Positions 27,442 to 36,579 of a stretch of 64,000 nucleotides of DNA are shown one piece after another (the stretch's first letter is position 1; every line of letters starts with the position of its first letter). The notes under the pieces are model-generated. The model saw nothing but the letters and a program-made list of their open reading frames with translations. It was not told where the DNA came from and did no database searches. Source of the DNA: UBA11740 sp035635855 (GTDB taxonomy: Bacteria; Acidobacteriota; Blastocatellia; Pyrinomonadales; Pyrinomonadaceae); contig DASQAF010000003.1 in NCBI GenBank assembly GCA_035635855.1, positions 62,001 to 126,000 of the forward strand. Reading direction: 5' to 3'. Position numbers and translations under genes: made by a program.

Positions 27442-28872
27442 TTAGTCTTCCGGCACTGTTTTCGCGCCCAGGCTCTGGATGATGCGCTCGCGATAGCGGC
27501 GGGCGTCAGCTTTAATGGTTTCTTCGTTCAGAGTGAGCAAGCGGCGATCGCGCATCACGATGCGGCCTTCGATGATCACGGTGCGCACGTCACCGGCCTT
27601 GGCGGCGTAAACCAGATCGGAATAGATGTTGTAGTAAGGCGTCTGATTCAGGTCGTCGAGGTCGACGATCACCAGGTCGGCGCGCTTCCCTTTTTCGATC
27701 GAACCAATCTCTTTTTCGAGATGCAGCGCGCGGGCGCCGCGAATCGTAGCCATCTCGAAAGCTTCTGCGGCAGTCAGTACCTTGGGATCTCGGCTGATCA
27801 ACTTATGCAGTTTCGCGGCCGTGTCCATCTCTTCCCACAGGTTCAGATCGTTGTTCGAAGCCGCCCCGTCTGTGCCGAGACCCACCGGCAAATCTTGTTT
27901 CAGCATTTCCGGCACCGGCGCGACGCCGGAAGCCAACTTCATATTGGACTGCGGATTGTGAACGATACCGACGCCGAGTTTCTTCAGCAAGGTTAGTTCT
28001 TCTTCGGTAGGCCAGACGACGTGCGCAGCGATGACGCGATTGTTGAGAAAGCCAATCCGATTAAGATAGTCGATCGGGCTGGCGCCCTTCGCTTTGATGC
28101 TGTCGTCGACTTCGCGTTTAGTCTCAGAGATGTGTGTGACAATCGGCGCTCCGGTGCGATCTGAAAAAGCGCGGATGGCTTTCAGATGATCTTCGGAAAC
28201 CGTGTAGGGTGCGTGCGGAGCTATTGCAGGCACGATCAAAGCGTTGCCTTGCCACTTCTTAACGAAACGCTCGACATAAGCCATCGCCTCTGCGTTTGTC
28301 TTGTTGTCGGCGACCGGAAAGTCGATCACTGTTTCGCCCAGGACACCGCGCATGCCGGCTTTGAAAGTCTCGTCGGCGATGGCATCTTCGAAGTAGTACA
28401 TATCGCAGTAGGTCGTCGTGCCGCTGCGAATCATCTCTGCCAGTCCCAGACGCGCGCCGACACGAACGAAATCTTCGGTCACGTTTTTGGCTTCAGCGGG
28501 GAAGATGTACTTCGTCAGCCACTCTTGCAGATCGAGGTCGTCCGCCAGGCCCCGAAACAAAGTCATGGGTACGTGCGTGTGACCATTAATCAGACCGGGA
28601 ATGACCACTTTGCCGCCGGCGTTGACGACTTCGCGCGCGGCGTACTGCCGATCAATTTCCGCCAGGGAGCCAACTGCAACAACGCGTCCCCCCTGTACCG
28701 CAACGGCGCCGTTTTCGATCACGCGACGCTCGCGGTCCATCGTTACGACTGTTCCGCCACGGATGATTAGGTCCACGGTAGCCTTCCTTCTCTGCGCCAT
28801 CGTTGTTGTGCAAAGGGCGCTGAAAATAAGTAATAAGGTGAGAAAGGATTTTCGAAGTTCAAGAGGTTGCAT
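27442..28872 (-). CDS. Exported amidohydrolase, MTA/SAH-adenosine deaminase-like
   Basis: 476 residues from ATG 28872. An N-terminal hydrophobic stretch (SFLTLLLIFSALCTTTMA) looks like a signal peptide, unusual for this family. The rest is a TrzA/MtaD-type metal-dependent hydrolase: HxH in NGHTHVPM, His in APHAPYT, HISET, and metal Asp in GLGTDGAASNND, with flanking beta-sandwich strands. MtaD-type enzymes deaminate methylthioadenosine, S-adenosylhomocysteine or adenosine. Downstream of nucleoside genes on the same strand, so purine nucleoside salvage fits. Substrate not proven. Confidence 0.87.
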   Translation of the reverse strand: MQPLELRKSFLTLLLIFSALCTTTMAQRRKATVDLIIRGGTVVTMDRERRVIENGAVAVQGGRVVAVGSLAEIDRQYAAREVVNAGGKVVIPGLINGHTHVPMTLFRGLADDLDLQEWLTKYIFPAEAKNVTEDFVRVGARLGLAEMIRSGTTTYCDMYYFEDAIADETFKAGMRGVLGETVIDFPVADNKTNAEAMAYVERFVKKWQGNALIVPAIAPHAPYTVSEDHLKAIRAFSDRTGAPIVTHISETKREVDDSIKAKGASPIDYLNRIGFLNNRVIAAHVVWPTEEELTLLKKLGVGIVHNPQSNMKLASGVAPVPEMLKQDLPVGLGTDGAASNNDLNLWEEMDTAAKLHKLISRDPKVLTAAEAFEMATIRGARALHLEKEIGSIEKGKRADLVIVDLDDLNQTPYYNIYSDLVYAAKAGDVRTVIIEGRIVMRDRRLLTLNEETIKADARRYRERIIQSLGAKTVPED

Positions 28873-28960
28873 CAAAATTGGCCCCGCAGATCGGAAATCT
28901 GTGGCGGCTCTGCCGCAGCACAGTGCGGTAAGGCTCTGCCTTACCGTCGGAATCCGTTAG

Positions 28961-29029
28961 TTTGGAGTTCCGCCTTTAGGCGGGCCTGATTGGCAAATCA
29001 CTTGGACCGCCTAAAGGCGGAACTCCAAA
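28961..29029. repeat. 23-bp perfect inverted repeat
   Basis: Arms 28961-28983 and 29007-29029 are exact reverse complements (tttggagttccgcctttagg...), with a 23-bp loop. Each arm is itself partly self-complementary (ccgcctttaggcgg). Lies between cdd and the amidohydrolase gene; further small hairpins (aaggctctgcctt, ggcaaagcc) flank it. Confidence 0.9.
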
Positions 29030-29096
29030 CACTTCAAGCGCCCGGAAAGGCAAAGCCTCTCCGCCATGTGCGGCGGCAAAAGCCGCGAGTCTCATG

Positions 29097-29513
29097 TTAC
29101 TTGTGCTGTGTCGATTCTTTCAAAAATCTGGCATCAAACGCCCGCGGCAGAAGGTCCTTGATCGATACTTCTTCGCGCTGTCCGCGCAGATTCGCCAGGA
29201 CGATCTTGGCATGCTTAGCGAACTCCCAGATGATCTGCCGGCAGGTACCGCAGGGCGGCGTCAGTGCTTCGGTGTCGGCAACGACGACCAGGTCGGTAAA
29301 CTCGCGCTCGCCCTCGGAAAGTGCTTTCCAGATCGCCACGCGCTCAGCGCAAACGGTCAACCCATAGCTGGCGCTTTCAATATTGCAGCCGGTGTAGACC
29401 TTGCCCGCTTTGGTTTGCAGCGCCGCGCCGACCAGGAACTTCGAAAACGGGGCTAACGATTGCAAGCGTGCGGCCGCCGCGGTTTCAATTAACTGATTGT
29501 TCGGATCGCTCAA
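29097..29513 (-). CDS. cdd: Cytidine deaminase
   Basis: 138 residues, homotetrameric type. Converts cytidine and deoxycytidine to uridine forms. Zinc ligands Cys55 (TVCAERVA), Cys88 and Cys91 (PPCGTCRQ), catalytic Glu57. Start overlaps the uridine kinase stop by 4 bp, indicating coupling. Part of the nucleoside salvage operon. Confidence 0.97.
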   Translation of the reverse strand: MSDPNNQLIETAAAARLQSLAPFSKFLVGAALQTKAGKVYTGCNIESASYGLTVCAERVAIWKALSEGEREFTDLVVVADTEALTPPCGTCRQIIWEFAKHAKIVLANLRGQREEVSIKDLLPRAFDARFLKESTQHK

Positions 29514-30145
29514 GTCTGGTCCCCCATTGAAGTCAAAGCATTGGCCAGCCTTTCGCGAATCTTTCCACTGATCAAATCAATGCTCACAAGATTATAACCA
29601 CCCTCAGGAATAATTACGTCGGCATAACGCTTTGACGGTTCGATGAACTGAATATGCATGGGCCGCACCGTGGCCATGTACTGCTCAATAACTGAATCAA
29701 GGGTGCGGCCACGTTCGGCAATGTCGCGCCGCAGGCGGCGAATGAAACGGATGTCGTCCGGCGTGTCGACAAAGACCTTAATGTCTAACTGTTCCCGCAA
29801 ACGCGCCTCGGCAAAAATCAGGATTCCCTCGAGGATGACGATTGGCTTTGACTCTATGCGAGTGGTGGCCGGCAGCCGGTTGTGCGTGCGAAAATCGTAA
29901 ATAGGCAGCTCGACCGGCTCGCCCGCTCTGAGCTTCTTCAAATGATTAATGAGGAGATCGTTGTCGAGCGCGTCCGGATGATCGAAGTTGGCCGCATTCC
30001 GATAATCCAGCGGCATATCTTTTAAGTTGCGATAGTAGAGGTCCTGCTGAATGAAGACGACCTCAGCGGCACTGACTGTTTCCAGAATGCGATTCGCTAC
30101 CGTCGTTTTGCCTGAACCGGTGCCGCCAGAGATACCAATGATCAT
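29510..30145 (-). CDS. udk: Uridine kinase
   Basis: 211 residues; phosphorylates uridine and cytidine to UMP and CMP. Seen: Walker A GGTGSGKTT near residue 7, DLYYRNL, the NFDHPDALD segment, YDFRTHNR and the lid RRLRRDIAERGR. Overlaps cdd by 4 bp. Standard length for Udk. Confidence 0.97.
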   Translation of the reverse strand: MIIGISGGTGSGKTTVANRILETVSAAEVVFIQQDLYYRNLKDMPLDYRNAANFDHPDALDNDLLINHLKKLRAGEPVELPIYDFRTHNRLPATTRIESKPIVILEGILIFAEARLREQLDIKVFVDTPDDIRFIRRLRRDIAERGRTLDSVIEQYMATVRPMHIQFIEPSKRYADVIIPEGGYNLVSIDLISGKIRERLANALTSMGDQT

Positions 30146-30250
30146 AGTCAGTTGTCAGTCGTTGGTCGTTAGTCGTTAGTCGTTAATAGCAGAGTCTACC
30201 AGCTTGTTTTTGCAAATGACTACCGACCACTCGCTACTAACTACCAACCT
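30146..30250. repeat. Imperfect palindrome between punA and udk
   Basis: gtcgttggtcgttagtcgttagtcg (about 30157-30181) is mirrored by cgaccactcgctactaactaccaac (about 30224-30248). Related gtcagttgtcagt-type sequences flank the IVP gene at 34989-35460. Confidence 0.65.
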
Positions 30251-31093
30251 TTATCCGAGTCTCGGCAGGACTCGCTTCAAAAGTTCGCTGAATTCCGCTC
30301 GGACGCGTTCCCCCGTTGCCATCACCTGACTGTGATCGACGGGCACGTCGGAAACGCCGGCCGCCAGATTGGTGATGCAGGAAATGCCCACCACACGCAT
30401 GTCCATGTGCCGGGCCACGATTGCTTCGGGCACGGTGCTCATACCGACTGCGTCCGCTCCCAGACTACGCAGCATGTGAATTTCCGCGGGCGTTTCGTAA
30501 CTCGGCCCCGCCAGGCCAGCATAGATTCCGCGCCGCACGTTGAGCCCCATCACCCGGGCTTCATCAATCACCACGCTCTGTAATTCCGGAGCATAGACTG
30601 AAGTCATATCCGGAAAGCGAGGGCCAAAGCGCGGATCGTTTTCCCCGCGCAGTGGGTTGTCCCCGAGCAGGTTCAGATGATCGCTGATCAGCATCAAAGA
30701 ACCAGGTGTGAATTCAATGTTCAGCGTCCCGGCCGCATTGGTCAGCAACAACGTGCGCACACCCAGAAGCTTCAGCACCCGCGTCGGAAACGTTACCTGC
30801 TCGAGCGAGTAGCCTTCATAGAAATGAAACCGACCCTGCATCGCCGCGATCGCGACTTCCCCGATTTTGCCAATAACAAGCCGTCCGGCGTGGCCTTCAA
30901 CCGTCGAGCGAGCGAAGCCGGGAATTTCCTGATAAGGGATCGCCACCGCGTCCGTCAGGTCTTCGGCAAAACCGCCGAGACCACTACCCAGGACGATGGC
31001 CACCGAGCAATCGGCGCCGGCGCGCGAGCGAATCATACGCGCAGCTTCCGTCGCCCGATCGAATAGTGACGTAGGACTTTGTTCAGCTGACAT
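30251..31093 (-). CDS. punA: Purine-nucleoside phosphorylase
   Basis: 280 residues of the trimeric class (PNPase/MTAP family). Splits purine nucleosides with phosphate into base and ribose-1-phosphate. Seen: phosphate loop GSGLGGFAE, HAGRL, AMQGRFHFYEGY, NAAGTLN, and the C-terminal GMSTVPEAIVARH and ITNLAAGVS motifs. The ATG at 31093 is preferred over the TTG one codon upstream. In the nucleoside operon after the ABC permeases. Confidence 0.95.
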   Translation of the reverse strand: MSAEQSPTSLFDRATEAARMIRSRAGADCSVAIVLGSGLGGFAEDLTDAVAIPYQEIPGFARSTVEGHAGRLVIGKIGEVAIAAMQGRFHFYEGYSLEQVTFPTRVLKLLGVRTLLLTNAAGTLNIEFTPGSLMLISDHLNLLGDNPLRGENDPRFGPRFPDMTSVYAPELQSVVIDEARVMGLNVRRGIYAGLAGPSYETPAEIHMLRSLGADAVGMSTVPEAIVARHMDMRVVGISCITNLAAGVSDVPVDHSQVMATGERVRAEFSELLKRVLPRLG

Positions 31094-31133
31094 CAAGAAT
31101 TCTCGTTTCGAACATTACAACAGCATTCCGGTA

Positions 31134-31186
31134 CAGAGTTCAAGTTTCAGCTTGGTGAGAAACGACAACCTGAAAGTTGAACTCTG
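31134..31186. repeat. Inverted repeat in spacer upstream of punA
   Basis: cagagttcaagtttcag (31134-31150) and ctgaaagttgaactctg (31170-31186) pair at 16 of 17 positions across a 19-bp loop. Confidence 0.8.
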
Positions 31187-31195
31187 AACTCGTTC

Positions 31196-32185
31196 CTATT
31201 TTTCCTTTTGATATGGAATTCCGATGGCCTTGGGCGCGCGCGATTGGCCAATGAAGCCGGCCAGCACGATGATCGTTACCAGATAGGGGATCATTTGGAT
31301 GAACTGAACCGGAATGTCTTCGCCCGAGGGCAGCTTGGCGACCCCCTGCATTTGAATCGTCAGAGCGTCGGCAAAACCAAACAGCAAACACGCCAGCATT
31401 GTTTGCACCGGCCGCCACTTTCCAAAGATGAGCGCGGCCAGCGCAATGAAACCGCGACCCGCAGTCATATTGCGCGTGAACAGAGACGATTGGCCGATGG
31501 AAAGATAAGCGCCGCCGATTCCCGCCAGCGCGCCGGAAAGGATCACGGCGAGGTAGCGGATGCGGTTGACGCCGACTCCTGCTGCATCGGCGGCTTCGGG
31601 GTTTTCGCCGACTGCGCGCAGGCGTAAGCCAAACGGCGTGCGATACAGAATGTAACGCGTTACCAGGACCAGAATCACCGCCAGCAGTGAAATCGTCGAA
31701 ATCTCAGTTATGATTCGCCACTGTGGCAGAAAGCTGGGAAGCAGATGATTGAGAGTCGGCAGGGTATTCTCTTTAGGAATCTGCGGCGTTGAGCCAGACG
31801 AAAGAAACAACGCGCCGCTCAAAACGGCCGGCAGGCCGATGAAAAGGATGTTAATGCCGGTGCCGGTCACTACCTGATTCGCTTTGCACCGAATGCAGGC
31901 AAATGCAATAAGGGAACCGACCAGTGCGCCGGCTAGAATCGCAGCGCCGAGTCCAATCCACGGGCTATATTGAGTGGCCCCGGCGGGCAACCAGTGATTT
32001 GGTGCGCTTCCCGCGTAGTAAGTAACCGATGCCGCCGTGAATGCACCGGAGAGCATCAGGCCTTCGAGCGCGATGTTAATGACTCCGGATCTTTCCGAAT
32101 AGAGCCCCCCCAGCGCCGCCAACACCAGCGGCGTCGCCAGTCGAATGGTCGAGAACAAAAGAGAAATGGTAAAGATTTGGCGCAT
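31196..32185 (-). CDS. nupQ: Nucleoside ABC transporter permease (NupQ/YufQ-like)
   Basis: 329 residues, about 8-9 membrane helices, BPD_transp_2 family. Seen: LGGLYSERSGVINIALEGLM at the N-terminus and GENPEAADAAGVGVNRIRYLAVILSGALAGIGGAYLS, the family's coupling-loop region. Pairs with the longer permease at 32296-33363 and the double ATPase at 33477 to import nucleosides delivered by the BMP lipoprotein. Confidence 0.94.
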   Translation of the reverse strand: MRQIFTISLLFSTIRLATPLVLAALGGLYSERSGVINIALEGLMLSGAFTAASVTYYAGSAPNHWLPAGATQYSPWIGLGAAILAGALVGSLIAFACIRCKANQVVTGTGINILFIGLPAVLSGALFLSSGSTPQIPKENTLPTLNHLLPSFLPQWRIITEISTISLLAVILVLVTRYILYRTPFGLRLRAVGENPEAADAAGVGVNRIRYLAVILSGALAGIGGAYLSIGQSSLFTRNMTAGRGFIALAALIFGKWRPVQTMLACLLFGFADALTIQMQGVAKLPSGEDIPVQFIQMIPYLVTIIVLAGFIGQSRAPKAIGIPYQKEK

Positions 32186-32189
32186 ACTA

Positions 32190-32292
32190 CTTTGTGCTTT
32201 GTACTTTGTGCTTAGTTTTCTCTCAGACGTACCCGGTCAACTGAATTAAGATCCAACTACCAAGTACTAAGCTCAAAGCACTAAGCACTTTC
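32190..32292. repeat. Palindromic spacer, tgctttgtactt family
   Basis: tttgtgctttgtactttgtgctt (about 32191-32213) is roughly inverse to ccaagtactaagctcaaagcactaagcac (about 32260-32288). The same family lies at 50400-50505. Confidence 0.7.
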
Positions 32293-32295
32293 TTT

Positions 32296-33363
32296 TCAGA
32301 CTTTCGCTCTTCTCATTAGCCCAAACTTCTTGAGCGGGCCGCGAAAGACAGCTTCGGCCGCCACAAACACAATCACGATGCCCTGCAGCATGTCCACAAT
32401 GTCTTTCGAAACGTGGACGGTGTAGGCGTCGACAAAGATTCCGCCGCGCAAAAGAATCGCGAACAGGATCGCCGCCAGAAATACTCCGACCGGATGATTC
32501 CGGCCCAGCAGCGCTACGGCAATGCCGATAAAACCATAGTTTGCTGAAAACCCGTCATAGTAACGATAGCGATAGCCGAGCACTTCGTTAATGCCAACCA
32601 TGCCGGCCAGGCTGCCGGAAATCGCCATCGCCAGGATAATCTGCTTCCGAATGGAAATGCCGCCGTATTCAGCCGCCGAAGGGTTCGCGCCCGTTGCCCG
32701 AATCTCGTAACCCCATTTTGTCTTCCAGAGGAGCACATACACCAACACACAACAGATAAGCGCCAGACCAAAAGCGAGGTTCAATGGAATCCGTTCCGGC
32801 AACCCTGGAATAAATCGCCCCAGACGGGCAATGTGCGCGGTGGGCCCAATCGTGGTCGTCTGCATAATTGGATCGCCGGGAACCTTGTAGTGATATTGTG
32901 TGAAGTAACTGACCAGGGCGACGGCAATGAAGTTCAACATGATGGTGTTGATGACTTCATGCGATCCGAAACGCGCTTTCAACAGACCGGGGATTCCACC
33001 CCAGAAGGCCCCGCCCAGGATCGCCGCCAGACAACACATGGGCAATAGCACCCAAGCTGACGCACCGGCAAACTTGATTCCCACCCAGGCGGCCGCAAAG
33101 GCCCCGATGTAGAGCTGACCTTCGGCGCCGATGTTCAGCAAACCACAGCGAAAAGCCACCATGACCGCAAGTCCGGTAAAAATTAGCGGCGTAGCATAAA
33201 ACAGAACATAACCAATTCCGTCCGGCCAGGAAAAGGCGCTGCCAATCAGCAGACGGTACGTCTGAATCGGATCATCGCCAATCAACCACACTACGATCCC
33301 GCCCACGACAAAAGCGGCCAGCACGGCAATCAAGGGAAACAGGATTTCGCGTAGAAGTTTCAT
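32296..33363 (-). CDS. nupP: Nucleoside ABC transporter permease (NupP/YufP-like)
   Basis: 355 residues, about 9-10 membrane helices of the BPD_transp_2 family. Seen: TGLAVMVAFRCGLLNIGAEG and ATGANPSAAEYGGISIRKQIILAMAISGSLAG. It is the longer of the two permeases, as in characterised Nup/Pnr nucleoside systems. Spacers on both sides hold palindromes of different families. Confidence 0.94.
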   Translation of the reverse strand: MKLLREILFPLIAVLAAFVVGGIVVWLIGDDPIQTYRLLIGSAFSWPDGIGYVLFYATPLIFTGLAVMVAFRCGLLNIGAEGQLYIGAFAAAWVGIKFAGASAWVLLPMCCLAAILGGAFWGGIPGLLKARFGSHEVINTIMLNFIAVALVSYFTQYHYKVPGDPIMQTTTIGPTAHIARLGRFIPGLPERIPLNLAFGLALICCVLVYVLLWKTKWGYEIRATGANPSAAEYGGISIRKQIILAMAISGSLAGMVGINEVLGYRYRYYDGFSANYGFIGIAVALLGRNHPVGVFLAAILFAILLRGGIFVDAYTVHVSKDIVDMLQGIVIVFVAAEAVFRGPLKKFGLMRRAKV

Positions 33364-33369
33364 TCTTTT

Positions 33370-33476
33370 AGAAGTACTTAGGTCTTTGGTCTTAGGTCTT
33401 AGAGCTCGGGTTGTCTTTCGCTTAGAGGCTAAAGGATGATTCTTAAGTTAAAAACCTAAAACCCAAGTCCTAAAAC
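33370..33476. repeat. Palindromic spacer, cttaggtctta family
   Basis: ttaggtctttggtcttaggtcttag (about 33378-33402) is roughly inverse to cctaaaacccaagtcctaaaacctaaaacc (about 33454-33483). It lies between the ATPase and permease genes. Confidence 0.65.
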
Positions 33477-34988
33477 CTAAAACCTTCCTCCCGTCATCAT
33501 CAATCCGATCTCTTGATTGGTCGCGACTTTGGGATCGACTTCGCCGGCGATCTTTCCCTTATGAATTACCAGCAGCCGATCCGACAACCCAGTCACCTCT
33601 TCCAACTCTGCCGACACCAGTAACACCGCACACCCGGCATCGCGCATCGCGACGATTTTTCGGTGAATAAATTCGATGGCGCCGATGTCCACCCCACGCG
33701 TAGGCTGCGACACCAAGAGCAGCTTTGGCGGCAACTCGAATTCCCTGCCAATGATCAGTTTTTGCTGATTGCCTCCGGACAAGGCGCGCGCCGGCAAGGC
33801 GGGATTCGGCGGACGCACATCAAAGTCGCGGATTACCTGTGCCGTGTGTTGCTGAATACCTTTTTGATTCAGCATAAAGTTACCGGCTCCGACTGCGGGC
33901 TTGCGATAGTGAACTCCCAGGATCGTATTCTCGGCCAGACTAAAATCCAGCAACAGCCCGCGTCGATGGCGGTCTTCAGGAACGTGGGCGATGCCCAACT
34001 CTTTCCGCGCTCGCGCATTGAGGCGCGTGATATCACGACCCTGAAAGCTAATCGATCCCGATACGCTCGAGCCGGGAATCAGCCCGGCCAGGACCTCGAT
34101 CAGCTCGGTTTGCCCGTTGCCTTCGACGCCGGCAATGCCGACAATCTCGCCGGCCCGCACTTCAAAAGAAATACCATCCAGGCGTTTTGATCCGTCACGG
34201 CCCAGGACAGAAAGATCTCGCAGGTGCAAGACGGGTGCGCCGGATTTCGCGTCCGGCTTTTCCACCCGCAACAGGACTTCACGGCCCACCATCATCCGCG
34301 CCAGCTCAGCCGCATTGGTTTCACTGGTCTTCACATTCCCGACGACCTGACCGTCGCGCATCACGGTAACTTCGTCCGAGATTGCGAGTACTTCCGAAAG
34401 CTTGTGCGTAATGATCACAATCGTCTTTCCCTGCGCCCGCATGCCTCGCAGAATGGCAAAAAACTCTTCCACTTCCTGGGGTGTCAGGACGGCGGTCGGC
34501 TCGTCCAGAATCAGGAGTTGCGCGTGTCGATAAAGCGCCTTCAACAATTCGACCCGTTGTTGCTGCCCGACTGAGAGAGTTTCGATTAACGCGTTCGGAT
34601 CGACCGAGAGCTTGAACTCGTCCGATACTTTGCGAATTTCTTCCGCGGCTTTGCGCAGATCGAGGGACACTGCATTTCCGGGCTCGGCCCCGAGCACGAT
34701 GTTCTCAGCCACGGTCATCGGCTCAACCAGCATGAAGTGCTGATGCACCATGCCGATCCCCAGGGCTATTGCGTCATGCGGAGTGCGAATTTGATGGACC
34801 TGGCCATTGATCAGAATCTCGCCGCTGTCGGCAGTGTAAAACCCGTACGCGATGCGCATCGCGGTTGATTTACCGGCCCCGTTTTCACCGACGATGGCGT
34901 GGATAGTGCCCGGCGTAACGCTGAAGCTGACTCGATCGTTGGCCAGCACCTCGCCGAAGCGTTTGGTAATGTTACGAAGTTCTAACAT
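33477..34988 (-). CDS. nupO: Nucleoside ABC transporter ATPase, two ABC domains (NupO-like)
   Basis: 503 residues. N-terminal ABC domain complete: Walker A GENGAGKST near 34-42, signature LSVGQQQRVEL, Walker B LLILDEPTAVLT. The second domain has a degenerate Walker A (GVEGNGQTEL) but a good signature (LSGGNQQKLIIGRE), as in sugar and nucleoside importers with fused ATPases. Energises the NupP/NupQ channel. Transcribed after the IVP gene and the BMP lipoprotein gene. Confidence 0.95.
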   Translation of the reverse strand: MLELRNITKRFGEVLANDRVSFSVTPGTIHAIVGENGAGKSTAMRIAYGFYTADSGEILINGQVHQIRTPHDAIALGIGMVHQHFMLVEPMTVAENIVLGAEPGNAVSLDLRKAAEEIRKVSDEFKLSVDPNALIETLSVGQQQRVELLKALYRHAQLLILDEPTAVLTPQEVEEFFAILRGMRAQGKTIVIITHKLSEVLAISDEVTVMRDGQVVGNVKTSETNAAELARMMVGREVLLRVEKPDAKSGAPVLHLRDLSVLGRDGSKRLDGISFEVRAGEIVGIAGVEGNGQTELIEVLAGLIPGSSVSGSISFQGRDITRLNARARKELGIAHVPEDRHRRGLLLDFSLAENTILGVHYRKPAVGAGNFMLNQKGIQQHTAQVIRDFDVRPPNPALPARALSGGNQQKLIIGREFELPPKLLLVSQPTRGVDIGAIEFIHRKIVAMRDAGCAVLLVSAELEEVTGLSDRLLVIHKGKIAGEVDPKVATNQEIGLMMTGGRF

Positions 34989-35021
34989 CTATCGTTATTG
35001 TCAGTCGTCAGTTGTCAATAG

Positions 35022-35399
35022 TTAGTTGTTGGCTTGGGGTTCGCGTCCGATCGATTTCAAGTAGGCATTTAGCTTTGGTGCGAGTTCTTCAATGATTGGC
35101 TTAACGTTATTAATCTGCTTTGCGCTGAGCAGACGCCTCTTAAACGCTCTTTGCAACCAATGTTTCGTTTCGTTTAATGAACCTCTGGCGATTCTTACGA
35201 ATCGCCGATTGTCGACATAAGTTCCACGACCAGTTCCCTCTGCGATGTTTGCTCCCACACTATCGGCGGCTTCCACCAGCTGCTTGCCCACCGTATCTCG
35301 AGCAAGTGCATTCCATTCAAGCACGATTTCCCAGATCAAGTCCGCAAGTTGCTCTGAGAGTTGGTACACCCTCAGACTCTCGAAATTCGTTCTGGGCAT
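35022..35399 (-). CDS. Four-helix-bundle protein (23S rRNA IVS-type family)
   Basis: 125 residues from ATG 35399, preceded by aggag 8 nt upstream. Matches the short helical family first found in intervening sequences of 23S rRNA genes: FESLRVYQLSEQLADLIWE, LVEAADSVGANIAEGTGRG, FVRIARGSLNETKHWLQRA. Function unknown; often a solitary accessory gene. It sits inside the nucleoside transporter operon, flanked on both sides by gtcagtcgtcagttgtc / ctgaccactgaccactgacc repeats, which suggests insertion as a unit. Confidence 0.9.
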   Translation of the reverse strand: MPRTNFESLRVYQLSEQLADLIWEIVLEWNALARDTVGKQLVEAADSVGANIAEGTGRGTYVDNRRFVRIARGSLNETKHWLQRAFKRRLLSAKQINNVKPIIEELAPKLNAYLKSIGREPQANN

Positions 35400-35460
35400 A
35401 AGCGTCTCCTCCCGGGAATTGAGAAAACAACTGACTACTGACCACTGACCACTGACCGTC

Positions 35461-36579
35461 TTACTTGAGCATCGCATCCGTCACTTTAATCTGCCCCGCG
35501 ATGATCTTCTTTTTCGCCACCTCGACTTCCTGTCTGATTTCCTCCGAGATCAGATCCTTGTTGCAATCGTTCGGACCATACGCAAAGCCGACGCCTTCAC
35601 TCTCCAGGCCAAAAACATGAAAGCCTCCCTGGAACTTATGATCGACCACACTTTTGACGATGTCATAGACCGCAACGTCTACGCGCTTAACCATACTTGT
35701 AAGAACAAACCCGGGTTTGACGCAGTTTTGATTTGAGTCGACTCCGATCACGAAGTGCGTTGCCCGGCCATCGGGCCCTTTGCCGTACTGCTCGACGGCG
35801 TCGAACGCGCCGAGCCCTGAATTGCCCGCGGCCGTAAAGATCACATCAGCTCCTTTGCTGATTTGCGCCAGGGCGATCTCTTTGCCTTTGCCGGGATTGT
35901 TCCAGGCGGCATCGGTAACACCGACGTAGTTCTGAATTATCTCGATATTTGGATTGATGGACTTTGCGCCTTCTTCATAACCCTTCTCAAACCGGTGAAT
36001 CAAGCCAATGTCCATGCCGCCCACAAATCCGAGCTTGTTTGTCCTGGTAGTTTTAGCCGCGATAATGCCCACGAGGTATGAGCCTTCGTGCTCTCTAAAA
36101 ACCAGAGAGGCTACATTTGCCTTCGGAGTCTTGCCATCGTCTTCAAAGATGACCCCGTCGATAATGGCAAAGTGAATGTTTGGATAATCACGCGCGACCA
36201 TCTGCATGATCGGCCCTTGCGCGAAGCCAACTCCGATCACCAGGTCATAGTTGCGTTCAGCAAAGGCGCGCATTGCTGGTTCGATTGAAGTGGGATTTCC
36301 GGGTTCAACGTCGCGAAGCACAATATCCAATGCCGGTTTATCGTTGCCCTTTTCGTCTTTACACGGCGCACCATTAGGTCCGTGACCGGTTTCCGCGCAT
36401 TTGACACCGACCCAGGCGGCCGCATTGAATGAACGATCATCCTTGCCGCCGATGTCGAACACTATGCCTACGTGAATTTTCTTCGGGTCGTCAGCGCCAT
36501 AGCCGGCGCGATTACAGGCCTGGCCCAAAGACACCAGCGACGACAGCAGCATTAGGATCAGCAGCACTCTCAATTTCAT
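35461..36579 (-). CDS. nupN: BMP-family nucleoside-binding lipoprotein (NupN/PnrA-like)
   Basis: 372 residues. Signal peptide with a weak lipobox (SLGQAC) at about 22, then a Bmp/PnrA domain: VGIVFDIGGKDDRSFNAAAW, GVGFAQGP, HEGSYLVGIIAA, GFVGGMDIGLIHRFEKGYEEG, VIFTAAGNSGLG and GVDSNQN. These proteins bind purine or other nucleosides and hand them to the ABC permease. It overlaps the thymidine phosphorylase gene by 4 bp, tying uptake to catabolism. Confidence 0.94.
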   Translation of the reverse strand: MKLRVLLILMLLSSLVSLGQACNRAGYGADDPKKIHVGIVFDIGGKDDRSFNAAAWVGVKCAETGHGPNGAPCKDEKGNDKPALDIVLRDVEPGNPTSIEPAMRAFAERNYDLVIGVGFAQGPIMQMVARDYPNIHFAIIDGVIFEDDGKTPKANVASLVFREHEGSYLVGIIAAKTTRTNKLGFVGGMDIGLIHRFEKGYEEGAKSINPNIEIIQNYVGVTDAAWNNPGKGKEIALAQISKGADVIFTAAGNSGLGAFDAVEQYGKGPDGRATHFVIGVDSNQNCVKPGFVLTSMVKRVDVAVYDIVKSVVDHKFQGGFHVFGLESEGVGFAYGPNDCNKDLISEEIRQEVEVAKKKIIAGQIKVTDAMLK

